A stretch of 64,000 bases of DNA from contig CANCFV010000001.1 of assembly GCA_947377275.1 (NCBI GenBank), positions 1 through 64,000 of the forward strand, given 5' to 3'. This DNA comes from Burkholderiales bacterium (lineage in GTDB: Bacteria > Pseudomonadota > Gammaproteobacteria > Burkholderiales > Burkholderiaceae_C). Shown here piece by piece: positions 1-8,462 of the stretch (positions within the stretch are counted from its first letter, which is position 1; every line of letters starts with the position of its first letter). The translations under genes and the position numbers were made by a program. A model generated the notes under the pieces. It saw only the letters and a program-made list of their open reading frames with translations. It was not told where the DNA came from and searched no databases.

Positions 1-283
1 ATACAGACCTCCAAGACAACGACTGACGCCATTGATGCCTTGTGATCTGCCGGAGTATCCGAATGGTGACCCGGCGCGACCACACACGCATCGCCTTAAC
101 ACCAAAGATCGAGGAAATCGCCTTGCCGTGGTGCCCGAAGTAGATGGGCTTTTGTCACACAGATCGGCGGCTTCGTTGCTGCCTATCTTGCACCTTTTTT
201 TCGCCTTGCGTGCGGCTTGGTCGCAACAAGCAGCGGTTTCGTGAGGTCCTTGCGGCGGCATGCGTCGGTGTCAAGCCGCGGGC
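1..283. other. Left edge, no gene recognised
   Basis: This stretch lies downstream of the minus-strand GspE-like gene. Short open frames exist in several phases but none resembles a known protein or has a convincing ribosome binding site. No clear terminator is visible: a weak stem near 205-235 is followed, on the minus strand, by A rather than T residues. Confidence 0.4.
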
Positions 284-2824
284 TCAGGCGTGGCTGGTGG
301 CACGCACCTCCTCCAGGGAGCTGACGCCGGCCAGCACCTTCTCGAGGCCGTCTTGCCGAAGGGTGCGCATGCCCTCTCGCAAGGCTTGGTGCTGCAACTC
401 CTCCGCACGGGCGCCCGTCTGGATCAAGCGGCGCATGTCGCGCCCGACCGCCATGAGTTCGTGGATGCCCGCGCGGCCCTTGAAGCCCGTGTGATTGCAA
501 TGGTCGCAGCCCGTGCTGTGGTGGCGCATCAGCACACCGTCTTTGCCAAAGCGGTGCTGCCACTCGCGCAACAAGGCATCGTGGGTGATGGGCCGGTCAA
601 GCTGCGGGAATGCGTGCAGGTAGTCGCTGGCCAACTCCTCGATGAACTCGGGTGACGCGGGCTCAGACACGCGACAAGCGGTGCACAAACGGCGCACCAG
701 GCGCTGCGCCAACACCACCAGCAACGAGTCTGCAAAGTTGAAGGGGTCCATGCCCATGTCGAGCAGGCGGGTGACGGTTTCGGGCGCGCTGTTGGTGTGC
801 AGGGTCGAGAGCACCAAGTGCCCCGTCAGCGAAGCCTCAATCGCCATGCTGGCTGTTTCGGCATCGCGCATTTCGCCGACCATGATCACGTCCGGATCGG
901 CCCGCAAAAAGGTGCGCAGGGACTTGGCAAAGGTCCAATCGATCTTGGCGTTGACCTGAACTTGTCTCAGCCCCGGCTGGGTGATTTCGATGGGGTCTTC
1001 GGCCGTCCAGATCTTGCGTTCGGGCACATTGATGAAGCTCAGCGCCGAGTGCAAGGTGGTGGTTTTGCCTGAGCCCGTGGGGCCCACGCACAGGATCATC
1101 CCGTAGGGGCGCTCCATGGCCACTTGCAAGCCTTGCAGGTTGTGCGGACTCAGGCCGATCTTGTCGAGCGGCAGGGGGCGCGCCGAGCTCAAAATGCGCA
1201 TCACCACGTCTTCCAGTCCGTTGTTGGTCGGGATGGTGGCCACGCGCAACTCGATGCGGTATTGCGGCGCGAACTTGGCGAAATTGATCTTGCCGTCTTG
1301 CGGCTTGCGGCGCTCCGAGATGTCGAGGTCGCACATGATCTTGATGCGCGCGATCATGGCGCTGCGGTAGTTGTGCGGCAGCTCCAGGTAAGGCACCAGG
1401 TTGCCGTCTTTGCGAAAGCGGATCTTGATCTTGTCGCGGCCAGGGTAGCTCTCGATGTGGATGTCAGACACGCCCTGGGTGTAGGCCTCGATGATCATCG
1501 TGTTGATCAGGCGCACCAGCGAGTTGTCGCTTTGCTCGATCGGGCGATCGTCCTCCTGGCTGTTGCGCTCTTGGCCTTGCTTTTCTAGGTCTTCGACCAG
1601 GCGCACCGAGTCGATGGCTTCCAGCTCCAGCGCGGGCGCATCCACCATCTGCGAGAACATCACCGAGGCCACATCGGCGCCCAGCTTGGCGTAGGCGTCT
1701 CGGATGGCCCACTCCACCTGGTGAGCATGGGCCAGCACCGGCACCACCTTGCACTGGGTGATGAACTCCATCTCAGACAAGACCAGGCGCTTGCTGGGGT
1801 CGTCCACCGCGACCACGAGGGTGCCGTCCAGCCACAGCAACGGCACCGCGCGCAGGCGGGCGGCCACGCTGAACGAGACCTTGTTGAGGGCCTCTGGGTC
1901 GATGGGGAACTTGTCCAGGTCGACCAGGGGGTAGCCCATCTTGCGGGCGAGGGCGTTGAGCAGGTCTTGACGCGACACCAAGCCCAGCCGAACCAGCAAC
2001 TCGCCCAGCGGCACGGTGCGGTCGCCTTGTTGCTGCTTGAGGGCGTCTTGCAGCTGCGCTTCGGTGATCAGGCCCAGCGCCATCAAGGCCTCGCCGATGC
2101 GCACCATGGGCATGCGGCTTTGCTGGTCGATCGCAGACACCAACTGTTCACGCGTTACCACCTGCTGGGTCAGCAAGATGTCACCCAGCTTCTGGTTGCG
2201 CAACTCAGCTTGCACGCCCACGGCATGCTCCACCTGCGCCAGGGTCAGGGCCTGGCTGTCCACCAAAGCCTGCCCGATCAGCGGCCCAAATTGGGCGTTG
2301 GACATGGCCTCGCGGGGCACGAACAGGCGCGTCACGGCACCGCTGGCACTGCCCTGCGCGGGCGGAAACAGGAACATGCCGTGGCTGGACTCAACATGCC
2401 CCACGCTGCGCCCTTCCAAGGCTTCGCCAGAGCGCAAATCCACCCGATAGGTCGTCTCGTTGCGCACGCTCAACAGGCCAGTGGCGTCGGCCACCGCTGA
2501 CTCCGCTTCTGGCATCTGGCTCAGGGGCAGCACCGGCACGGTCAAGTGCAGCGCCCTGAACTGGCTGAAGCGCAGGGGCATGGTCGTGCGCGCGGGGGGC
2601 ACCTGGATGTGCGCCACGCCCTCGTCGGGCACGAAAAAGCTCAGTCGACCGGTCATGGCCCGACCGTTGAGGCCCACGATCTCGCAGGGCTCGCTGGCCT
2701 GCTGAACCTGGCCGGGCGCGTAGCAAGCGAAAGGGGGCGTAGGCCAGCAAAAGGCGCTGCTGCCGGGCACATCAGGCGCAGACACGGGGGGCTCGCTGCC
2801 GAGCGTGGCAATGGGATCAGACAT
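284..2824 (-). CDS. GspE/PulE/PilB-family secretion ATPase with four MshEN-like repeats
   Basis: An 846-residue cytoplasmic ATPase of the type II secretion/type IV pilus assembly family, expected to form a hexamer that powers pseudopilus or pilus assembly. The ATPase half has the Walker A motif GPTGSGKTT, the Asp box GEMRDAET and the HLVLSTLHT histidine box. Near the C-terminus are paired cysteines (CTAC and CDHC) of the zinc-binding CM domain, followed by the GRAGIHE motif. Residues about 183-302 hold four copies of a 30-residue unit (LGxxLxxxGxxxxxxLxxAL type) like the MshEN/T2SSE_N c-di-GMP-binding motif. The first 180 residues look beta-rich, with two similar halves, and I cannot assign them. 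The start at 2824 is chosen because AGGAG lies a few bases upstream; an in-frame ATG ten codons earlier lacks one. No other secretion or pilus gene is in the window, so the machine it serves is unknown. Confidence 0.9.
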   Translation of the reverse strand: MSDPIATLGSEPPVSAPDVPGSSAFCWPTPPFACYAPGQVQQASEPCEIVGLNGRAMTGRLSFFVPDEGVAHIQVPPARTTMPLRFSQFRALHLTVPVLPLSQMPEAESAVADATGLLSVRNETTYRVDLRSGEALEGRSVGHVESSHGMFLFPPAQGSASGAVTRLFVPREAMSNAQFGPLIGQALVDSQALTLAQVEHAVGVQAELRNQKLGDILLTQQVVTREQLVSAIDQQSRMPMVRIGEALMALGLITEAQLQDALKQQQGDRTVPLGELLVRLGLVSRQDLLNALARKMGYPLVDLDKFPIDPEALNKVSFSVAARLRAVPLLWLDGTLVVAVDDPSKRLVLSEMEFITQCKVVPVLAHAHQVEWAIRDAYAKLGADVASVMFSQMVDAPALELEAIDSVRLVEDLEKQGQERNSQEDDRPIEQSDNSLVRLINTMIIEAYTQGVSDIHIESYPGRDKIKIRFRKDGNLVPYLELPHNYRSAMIARIKIMCDLDISERRKPQDGKINFAKFAPQYRIELRVATIPTNNGLEDVVMRILSSARPLPLDKIGLSPHNLQGLQVAMERPYGMILCVGPTGSGKTTTLHSALSFINVPERKIWTAEDPIEITQPGLRQVQVNAKIDWTFAKSLRTFLRADPDVIMVGEMRDAETASMAIEASLTGHLVLSTLHTNSAPETVTRLLDMGMDPFNFADSLLVVLAQRLVRRLCTACRVSEPASPEFIEELASDYLHAFPQLDRPITHDALLREWQHRFGKDGVLMRHHSTGCDHCNHTGFKGRAGIHELMAVGRDMRRLIQTGARAEELQHQALREGMRTLRQDGLEKVLAGVSSLEEVRATSHA

Positions 2825-3091
2825 GGGTCTCCTCGCCTGCGCGTGCACAAACACCCGCAGTTGGTGGCGATGCTAGGCAAACACCGCGGCGCATGAAGCC
2901 TGCAAAAAGGGCCGGAATGGACCGCAATGCCCAAATCTGGGCGGCATTCGCCCTGCGCGATACTGCTAGTTCGCAAAAAAAGTGCGCGGGACGTGTCAGA
3001 TTCCGGGCACTGCCCCGACGAAGGGATGTGCTGCATCGAAAAACGAAGCACCGCACCGATGTTCAACCCCTCACACCCAAGGACACCTCCC

Positions 3092-3394
3092 ATGACCTCG
3101 CACCCCCTGCTCTCTTCGGCTTTGGCATCTGTTTTGGCCCTGGGCCTGGTCCATCAAGCCAGCGCAGAAGGCACCATGAACAAGAAAGACCAAGAAAAGT
3201 GCTTCGGCATCGTCAAGTCCGGAGAAAACAGCTGCGCCAACCTCTCGGGCTCGCATTCGTGCGCCGGCGAAGCCAAAACAGACAAATCGCCTGATGAATG
3301 GAAACTGGTGGCCAAAGGCACCTGCGCCAAGATGGGTGGCCTGAGCGTCGAGCAAGCCAAAGCGGCCTTGGCCGGCAAAGGCAGCAAGGGCTGA
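3092..3394 (+). CDS. bufA: Bufferin-type RiPP precursor (DUF2282), BufA
   Basis: A 100-residue protein with an N-terminal signal peptide (hydrophobic residues 6-20, likely cleavage after ASA near residue 25). The mature part is short and has four cysteines at 37, 48, 57 and 78, in the contexts KCFG, SCAN, HSCAG and GTC. This pattern is typical of DUF2282 proteins, now called bufferins: periplasmic ribosomal peptides whose cysteines are modified by an MNIO enzyme to sequester metals such as copper. ATG 3092 has AAGGA upstream and marks the signal peptide start. The gene is followed after 2 bases by bufB and then bufC, so it is almost certainly the operon's substrate gene. Known from the family: the modification and metal-binding role. 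Inferred: that it acts on copper here. Confidence 0.88.
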   Translation: MTSHPLLSSALASVLALGLVHQASAEGTMNKKDQEKCFGIVKSGENSCANLSGSHSCAGEAKTDKSPDEWKLVAKGTCAKMGGLSVEQAKAALAGKGSKG

Positions 3395-3396
3395 AC

Positions 3397-4359
3397 ATGG
3401 CCCGCACGCCCATCGCGCGTGACCTGAGCGACCCATGGTCTTGGGTGGGGTTGGGCCTGCGAGCCCCCCACGCCCAAGCCTTGCACGCCGCGCAGTCCGC
3501 CGTGGGCTTTTTGCAGGTGCATTCCGAAAACTTCTTTGCCGACGGCGGCGCGCACCTGCATGAGCTCGCCCAGTGGCGAGAGCAACACGCCATCAGCTTG
3601 CACGGCGTGGGCCTGTCGCTGGGTTCGGCCGAGGGCATCGATGAGGCCCATTTGGCTCAATTGGCGAACTTGGTGGAGCGCATCGAGCCCGTGCGCGTGT
3701 CTGACCACGCCTGCTTTGCGCGCGGCGCGCTGCCCGGCATCGGCACCGTGCACGCCGCCGACCTGTTGCCACTGGCCTTCAATGCCGAATCGCTGGCCAT
3801 CACCTGCGCCAACGTGCAGCGGGTGCAAGAGCGATTGCAGCGCCCCATCCTGATTGAAAACCTCTCCAGCTACCTGCGCCCCCAGGGCAACACCCTGAGC
3901 GAGGGCGAGTTTCTGGAGGCCCTGTGCCGCCGGACCGGTTGCCAACTGCTGCTGGACCTGAACAACCTGCTGGTCAACGGCGTCAACCACGTCTGGCGAC
4001 AAAACGCGCAGCAGGGCCTCAAGCGCACGCCCGCCCCGCAAGCAATGGCGCAAGCCCAGGCGGCCGCGCTTGACTTGGTCTGGTCGCTGACACCCGAGCT
4101 GGTGGGCGAAATCCACCTGGCGGGCTTCCGCTGGCCCCAGAACGACGACGCATGGGTGATCGACGACCACAGCCAGCGCATGAGCCCCACATGCTGGGCC
4201 CTTTACGAACAAACCTTGAGCCACCTGGGGCCCGTGCCCACGCTGGTGGAGTGGGACACCGACCTGCCCCCCCTGGCCGTGCTGCTCGACGAAGCCCGCC
4301 TGGCCACCGTGGCGCTGAGCCCCCACATGAGCGCACCCGACGACGCGTGGGACCTGTGA
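3397..4359 (+). CDS. bufB: MNIO-family (DUF692) bufferin-modifying enzyme BufB
   Basis: A 320-residue DUF692 protein, a multinuclear non-heme iron oxygenase with a TIM-barrel fold that modifies cysteine residues of the RiPP precursor. Candidate metal ligands are spread along the chain as expected: HSENFF, the His of SLHGVGLS, SDH, LIENLSSY, LLLDLNNLLVN, EIHLAG and the Asp/His of VIDDHS. The ATG at 3397 lies 2 bases after the bufA stop; an upstream in-frame ATG falls inside bufA and would add 33 unrelated residues. Its stop overlaps the bufC start. The usual family length is about 280-320 residues, so the gene looks intact. Confidence 0.9.
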   Translation: MARTPIARDLSDPWSWVGLGLRAPHAQALHAAQSAVGFLQVHSENFFADGGAHLHELAQWREQHAISLHGVGLSLGSAEGIDEAHLAQLANLVERIEPVRVSDHACFARGALPGIGTVHAADLLPLAFNAESLAITCANVQRVQERLQRPILIENLSSYLRPQGNTLSEGEFLEALCRRTGCQLLLDLNNLLVNGVNHVWRQNAQQGLKRTPAPQAMAQAQAAALDLVWSLTPELVGEIHLAGFRWPQNDDAWVIDDHSQRMSPTCWALYEQTLSHLGPVPTLVEWDTDLPPLAVLLDEARLATVALSPHMSAPDDAWDL

Positions 4360-5222
4360 TGCCCACCGAAGCCCAACGCCAACAGGCCCTGTTGGCCGCC
4401 CTACGCACGCCCTGCCCGCCCCCGGGGCCGCTCGCGCCCACCCACCCTGCCCATGCGCTGCTGCGCGACCACGGCTGGGAGCCCGACGCCATGGGCCTGC
4501 GCGCCTACCAACTCAACGCGCAAGCCCACGCCACACAGGTGCTGCAGCAAACCTTTCCCACGGTGTTGGCCATGGTGGGCGAGGAAGCCTTGTCGCACTT
4601 GGCCCAGCGCTGCTGGCAACACCACCCACCCACCTCGGGCGACCTGGGCCAATGGCGCAGCCACCTGCCCGATGAGCTGGCTGCCAGCGAAGCCCTGCAA
4701 GCCTGGCCCTGGCTGGCCGACGTGGCGCGGCTGGACGACGCCCGGCACCAGTGCGCCCAAGCCGCCAATGCCGAACTCGATGCGGACAGCCTGCAACGAC
4801 TGGGAGACACCGCCCCCACCCGCCTGCGCCTGAGGCTCAAGCCTGGCACGCAACTGCTGTCCTCACGCTGGCCGGCTGGCGCCTTTTGGCGGGCACATCA
4901 CCTGCCGGAAGCGGCTCAAGAAAGCGCCATCGCCCAAGCCGTGGCCCAGGCCAAGGCGTGCGCCGAGCCGGCTGACGCATCGCCCAGGCACCACACCCTG
5001 GTGTGGCGACACGGCTGGCAAGTGCACACGCACGACCTGGCTGCCACCGACGACGCCGTTGGCGCGGCCCAGCTGGCATGGATGCACGCCCTGCTGCAAA
5101 CGCCCCCACTCACCTTGGATCAGGCATTGGCGGCGGCAGGCCCGGACTTTGATGTCACCGAATGGCTGGCGCAAGCCCTGCGCGAAGGCTGGCTGTGGCA
5201 CCTCCAGGTGGAACCGAACTGA
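4359..5222 (+). CDS. bufC: DUF2063 bufferin maturation partner BufC
   Basis: A 287-residue DUF2063 protein. The N-terminal part (about residues 25-110) has the family pattern around LRAYQLNAQAHATQVLQQTFP and ends in a long acidic and tryptophan-rich C-terminal half. In MNIO systems this partner recognises the precursor leader and delivers it to the enzyme. Its ATG overlaps the bufB TGA, so translation is coupled. No DoxX or other membrane gene follows, although one is often found in related loci; the next gene (tolA) converges from the other strand 30 bases away. Confidence 0.85.
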   Translation: MPTEAQRQQALLAALRTPCPPPGPLAPTHPAHALLRDHGWEPDAMGLRAYQLNAQAHATQVLQQTFPTVLAMVGEEALSHLAQRCWQHHPPTSGDLGQWRSHLPDELAASEALQAWPWLADVARLDDARHQCAQAANAELDADSLQRLGDTAPTRLRLRLKPGTQLLSSRWPAGAFWRAHHLPEAAQESAIAQAVAQAKACAEPADASPRHHTLVWRHGWQVHTHDLAATDDAVGAAQLAWMHALLQTPPLTLDQALAAAGPDFDVTEWLAQALREGWLWHLQVEPN

Positions 5223-5252
5223 CCCACGCGCACATCGCGTCGGGCAGCTCAC

Positions 5253-6188
5253 TCAAAAATCGTTGGGCCTGAATTCCAGCTCGATCACCGGCGGGACACG
5301 GCCGTTTTCGTTGGCCGGCAGCACCTCGGTGCGGTCGACCGCGCGCAGCACGGCCTCGTCCCACACAGCCACGCCCGAGGCCTTGAGCAAACGGCGCGAA
5401 ATGATGCGGCCATCTGGGGCACAACGCACCTCCACCAAGGCCACGGGGTTGCCGCTGACGTTGTCGGTGAAGACGATGTTGGGCTTGACCCGGGCCTTGA
5501 TGCGCCCGCCGTAAGCCGCCGTGGGCCCACCGGTTTGTTCCGAGGTGCCCAAAGACCCCAGCTCACCCATCATCTTGGCCAGGGTCGCGCGACGCTGCGC
5601 CTCGCGCTCGGCCACAGCCTGGGCGCTGTTGTCGCTGGGCTTGGCTTTGGGCTGCAGCTCGACCTTGGCTGGCGTTTTCTCAACCACCTTGACGGGAGGC
5701 TTTTCGGCCACCTTGGCCACCACCTTCTCGGGCTTGTCGACCTTCTCTGGCTTGGGCTGCTTCTTGCTCGGCTTGGGCGGCGTGGTTTCAAACACCTCCA
5801 CCGGCTCTTTCTTCTTCGCCTTCTTGCGCTCTTCTTTGGTCACCTTGGCCACGACCACATCAGGCACACGCTCGGGCAACGGCTCAGGCGCCACGGCCTT
5901 GACAGGCTCGGGCACAGGCGGTGGGGGCACAACGGGTTCAGGCGCAGGGGGCGTCGGGGGCGGCTCAGGCGGTGCGACGGGTGCCGCAGGTGCCGCCACC
6001 GTGGGCACTTCGGCCCACACCTCGGCCTCCACGGGCTCGGGGTTGGTCATCTTCCAGCGAACGCCCAGTGCCAGCGCCCCCACCAACAGCAGGTGCACAC
6101 CGGCGGCCATGGCCAAGCCCAGCCCCCACCCATCGGCCGTGCGCGGGCGAAGGATGTCGAGCGGCTGGGCGCTGGCCGATGTGCTCAA
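5253..6188 (-). CDS. tolA: TolA cell envelope protein
   Basis: A 311-residue inner-membrane protein that links TolQ/TolR to the outer-membrane Pal/TolB complex in cell division and envelope integrity. It has an N-terminal membrane segment (about residues 23-44), a proline-rich stretch, a long Lys/Pro/Glu-rich charged domain (about 110-205) and a C-terminal TonB/TolA-type domain containing VALVEVRCAPDGRIISR. The apparent start is a TTG at 6188, three bases after the tolR stop; GGGGG lies about nine bases upstream, so the start is somewhat uncertain. It is the last gene of ybgC-tolQ-tolR-tolA; tolB and pal do not follow here. Confidence 0.85.
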   Translation of the reverse strand: MSTSASAQPLDILRPRTADGWGLGLAMAAGVHLLLVGALALGVRWKMTNPEPVEAEVWAEVPTVAAPAAPVAPPEPPPTPPAPEPVVPPPPVPEPVKAVAPEPLPERVPDVVVAKVTKEERKKAKKKEPVEVFETTPPKPSKKQPKPEKVDKPEKVVAKVAEKPPVKVVEKTPAKVELQPKAKPSDNSAQAVAEREAQRRATLAKMMGELGSLGTSEQTGGPTAAYGGRIKARVKPNIVFTDNVSGNPVALVEVRCAPDGRIISRRLLKASGVAVWDEAVLRAVDRTEVLPANENGRVPPVIELEFRPNDF

Positions 6189-6191
6189 GCC

Positions 6192-6635
6192 TCAGCCCCC
6201 TGTGGTGCGCACCGACAGGCCCACGCGGGCCACACCGGCTTTTTGCAGCACGCCCATGATGCGAACCACCTCGTCGTAACGGACGTCCTTCTTGGCACTG
6301 ATGATGACCGGCACCGCATTGGGCCCGCCCGCAGCCTCCCCCTGGATGGCCTTGACGCGTTCAGCCAACTCAGAGACCGGCAAGGTGTCTGCGTCCTTGC
6401 GGTCGATGCGCAAACGCACCTGCTGGTCGTCTTGCACCACCACCTCAATGACCTTCTCAGGTGTTTGCTTGGCCTTGCCCATGCTGGGCAGGTCCACCAC
6501 CCCCGTGGGCAGCAGCGGCGCGCTCACCATGAAGATGATCAAGAGCACCAGCATCACGTCGATGAAGGGCACCATGTTGATCTCGTTGCGGGTGCGCCGG
6601 CGGCGTCCGCCCGAGCGGGCATTGAGCTCGGCCAC
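6192..6635 (-). CDS. tolR: TolR, ExbD-family proton-channel subunit
   Basis: A 147-residue biopolymer transport protein with one N-terminal membrane helix. NMVPFIDVMLVLLIIFM carries the essential aspartate of the proton pathway, followed by a periplasmic domain. Translation appears to begin at a GTG 2 bases past the tolQ stop, which gives the usual basic N-terminus. It works with TolQ and TolA to transmit proton motive force. Confidence 0.92.
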   Translation of the reverse strand: MAELNARSGGRRRRTRNEINMVPFIDVMLVLLIIFMVSAPLLPTGVVDLPSMGKAKQTPEKVIEVVVQDDQQVRLRIDRKDADTLPVSELAERVKAIQGEAAGGPNAVPVIISAKKDVRYDEVVRIMGVLQKAGVARVGLSVRTTGG

Positions 6636-6637
6636 GG

Positions 6638-7369
6638 TCAGCGCCCCTGTGCCGGAGGACGGGCGGCATCGGCCGAGGGCCCGGTGGCCGCGCCAGCCGG
6701 CACCGCGTTGCGCGCCAGGATGTTCGAGAACTCTTCGACGAAGGTGTCCATCTGGGTGGCGATGCGGTCGATGTCACGCGCAAAGCGGTTGTAGGCCAGT
6801 ACGGCAGGGATGGCGGCGAACAAACCAATGGCCGTGGCCACCAGGGCTTCGGCAATGCCCGGCGCCACCGTGGCCAAGGTCACCTGCTGCATGTTCGACA
6901 GGCCAGTGAAGGCGTGCATGATCCCCCACACCGTGCCGAACAGACCGATGTAAGGCGACACCGAGCCCACAGAGCCCAAGAAGTCCAACCGCGACTCGAT
7001 CACGTCCATCTCGCGCTGGTAGCTGGCGCGCATGGCGCGGCGCGCGGCGTCCAGCAAGGTCTGCACATCGGCCACGCGGCGTTCGCGCAGCTTGAGGAAC
7101 TCGCGCATGCCGGCCGCAAAAATGCGTTCCTGAGGCGATGGCGGGCCGTTGCCGCGAGAGGCGTCCTGATACAGCTCCTGCAACGTGCAGCCGGCCCAGA
7201 ACTCGCGGTCGAATTCGTCGTTGTCGTCGCGCACACGCTTGAGCCCGATCACCTTGCCGAAAATCACCGTCCAGCTTGCCAGCGACACTGCCAGCAGCAA
7301 GACCATCACGATCTGCACCACCAGGCTGGCGTGCAGCACCAGTTGGATGATGGACAAGTCTTGGTTCAT
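6638..7369 (-). CDS. tolQ: TolQ, ExbB/MotA-family proton-channel subunit
   Basis: A 243-residue inner-membrane protein with three predicted helices (near residues 12-35, 135-155 and 170-195). It has the family's conserved GTVWGIMHAF and TAIGLFAAIPAVLAYN blocks. The ATG at 7369 is chosen because it gives the family N-terminus MNQDLSII and has GAGGAG about 11 bases upstream. With TolR it forms the motor that energises TolA. Confidence 0.93.
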   Translation of the reverse strand: MNQDLSIIQLVLHASLVVQIVMVLLLAVSLASWTVIFGKVIGLKRVRDDNDEFDREFWAGCTLQELYQDASRGNGPPSPQERIFAAGMREFLKLRERRVADVQTLLDAARRAMRASYQREMDVIESRLDFLGSVGSVSPYIGLFGTVWGIMHAFTGLSNMQQVTLATVAPGIAEALVATAIGLFAAIPAVLAYNRFARDIDRIATQMDTFVEEFSNILARNAVPAGAATGPSADAARPPAQGR

Positions 7370-7382
7370 GGGGACAAGCTCC

Positions 7383-7877
7383 TCAAGCGGGGATCGGTGT
7401 GGGCAGGATAGCCAAAATTCGGGCGGGGATGCGGCCGGGGCGGAAGGCGTCTTGCGTGGCATCGGCCCCGGGCCGCCCCTCCACGGGCTGCACCCAGCCA
7501 ATGCGGACACGGCCTTGCGTCAACAAGGTCTCGCCCCGCCAGACGGTTTGGTCAAACGCCACGCTGGCGCGCCCCACCTCGGACACGGTCACCGTGACCC
7601 TCAAGCGGTCGTCCAACCGAGCCGGGCGCAGGTAGCGCAGCTGGGTCTCGGCCACCACGAACATGCCCTCGCCCGACTGGCGCATGGCCTCTTGCTCAAA
7701 GCCCAAGCTCGACAACCACTCGGTGCGGGCCCGTTCCATGAACTTGAGGTAATTGCCGTAAAACACAATGCCGCCGGCATCGGTGTCTTCCCAGTACACG
7801 CGCACGGGGTGCGAGAAATGGATGCCCGCCTGGGCATCGGGCGGGGACGGCTCGGGCGACAGCGGCTGCACAGACAT
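7383..7877 (-). CDS. ybgC: YbgC acyl-CoA thioesterase of the Tol-Pal operon
   Basis: A 164-residue hotdog-fold thioesterase. The family signature is present at YWEDTDAGGIVFYGNYLKF with the catalytic aspartate in DTDAGG. YbgC hydrolyses short or medium acyl thioesters and is classically the first gene of the tol-pal operon, as here, 13 bases before tolQ. The C-terminal 25 residues are a proline-rich tail beyond the fold. The start at 7877 is a plausible ATG, but its ribosome binding site is weak. Confidence 0.9.
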   Translation of the reverse strand: MSVQPLSPEPSPPDAQAGIHFSHPVRVYWEDTDAGGIVFYGNYLKFMERARTEWLSSLGFEQEAMRQSGEGMFVVAETQLRYLRPARLDDRLRVTVTVSEVGRASVAFDQTVWRGETLLTQGRVRIGWVQPVEGRPGADATQDAFRPGRIPARILAILPTPIPA

Positions 7878-7925
7878 GCCTTGATTATCCAACCGAGAAG
7901 GCTGCGGTTTCCCCAAGCGACCCGA

Positions 7926-8414
7926 TCAAAGTGCGTCGGGGGACACCACCGCGTGCAAGGTCACCTGGGCCTCGCCTTCGCGCTCGCGGCCACGCAGCCA
8001 CCACACCGCGCCCTTTTTGATGGCCCAGGTCTGATCCTGCCCAGCCAGCAAGCGCGCCGCCAGCAAGCCCAAAGTGGGTTGGTGCCCCACGATCACCACC
8101 GTGCCCGGCCCATCCGGCCAACGGGCCGCGGCGAGCAGGTCGTCGACCGATGCCATGGGGTCGATGCTGGGCACCACTTTGTAGCTGCGCCCCATGGCGC
8201 GGGCGGTTTGTTGGGCCCGCACAGCCGGGCTGACCAGCACGCGCGCCGCCTGGGGCAGGCGCTGGTCCAGCCAGTCGCCCATGCGCTCGGCCTGCCGCTC
8301 GCCCTTGTGCGTCAAGGCGCGTGCGAGGTCTTGCTCAAAGGTGGGGTCCTCGCCCGTCACCGGGTCTGTGGGGCCGTCGTGGGCTTGGGCGTGTCGCCAG
8401 AGGATCAGGTCCAT
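7926..8414 (-). CDS. sixA: SixA-type phosphohistidine phosphatase
   Basis: A 162-residue histidine phosphatase. It begins MDLILWRHAQA, with the RH catalytic motif at the extreme N-terminus, and has further ligands in SPAVRAQQTARA and VIVGHQPTLG (second catalytic His). SixA removes phosphate from histidine residues of phosphotransfer proteins; here it might also bear on phosphate metabolism because it follows ppk1. I prefer ATG 8414 over a GTG three codons upstream, since it gives the standard family N-terminus. Confidence 0.85.
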   Translation of the reverse strand: MDLILWRHAQAHDGPTDPVTGEDPTFEQDLARALTHKGERQAERMGDWLDQRLPQAARVLVSPAVRAQQTARAMGRSYKVVPSIDPMASVDDLLAAARWPDGPGTVVIVGHQPTLGLLAARLLAGQDQTWAIKKGAVWWLRGREREGEAQVTLHAVVSPDAL

Positions 8415-8462
8415 GCGGTTCACTCTCGGTCAGTCACCCCGGGGCACAAGGGCACGCACACC

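Noticed and set aside
205-235. Terminator after the GspE-like gene
   Set aside because: The weak stem is followed by A residues in the transcribed direction, not T, so it cannot be an intrinsic terminator for that gene.
5535-6794. Plus-strand open frame opposite tolA and tolR
   Set aside because: Arg/His/Gly-rich shadow of the repetitive tolA coding sequence.
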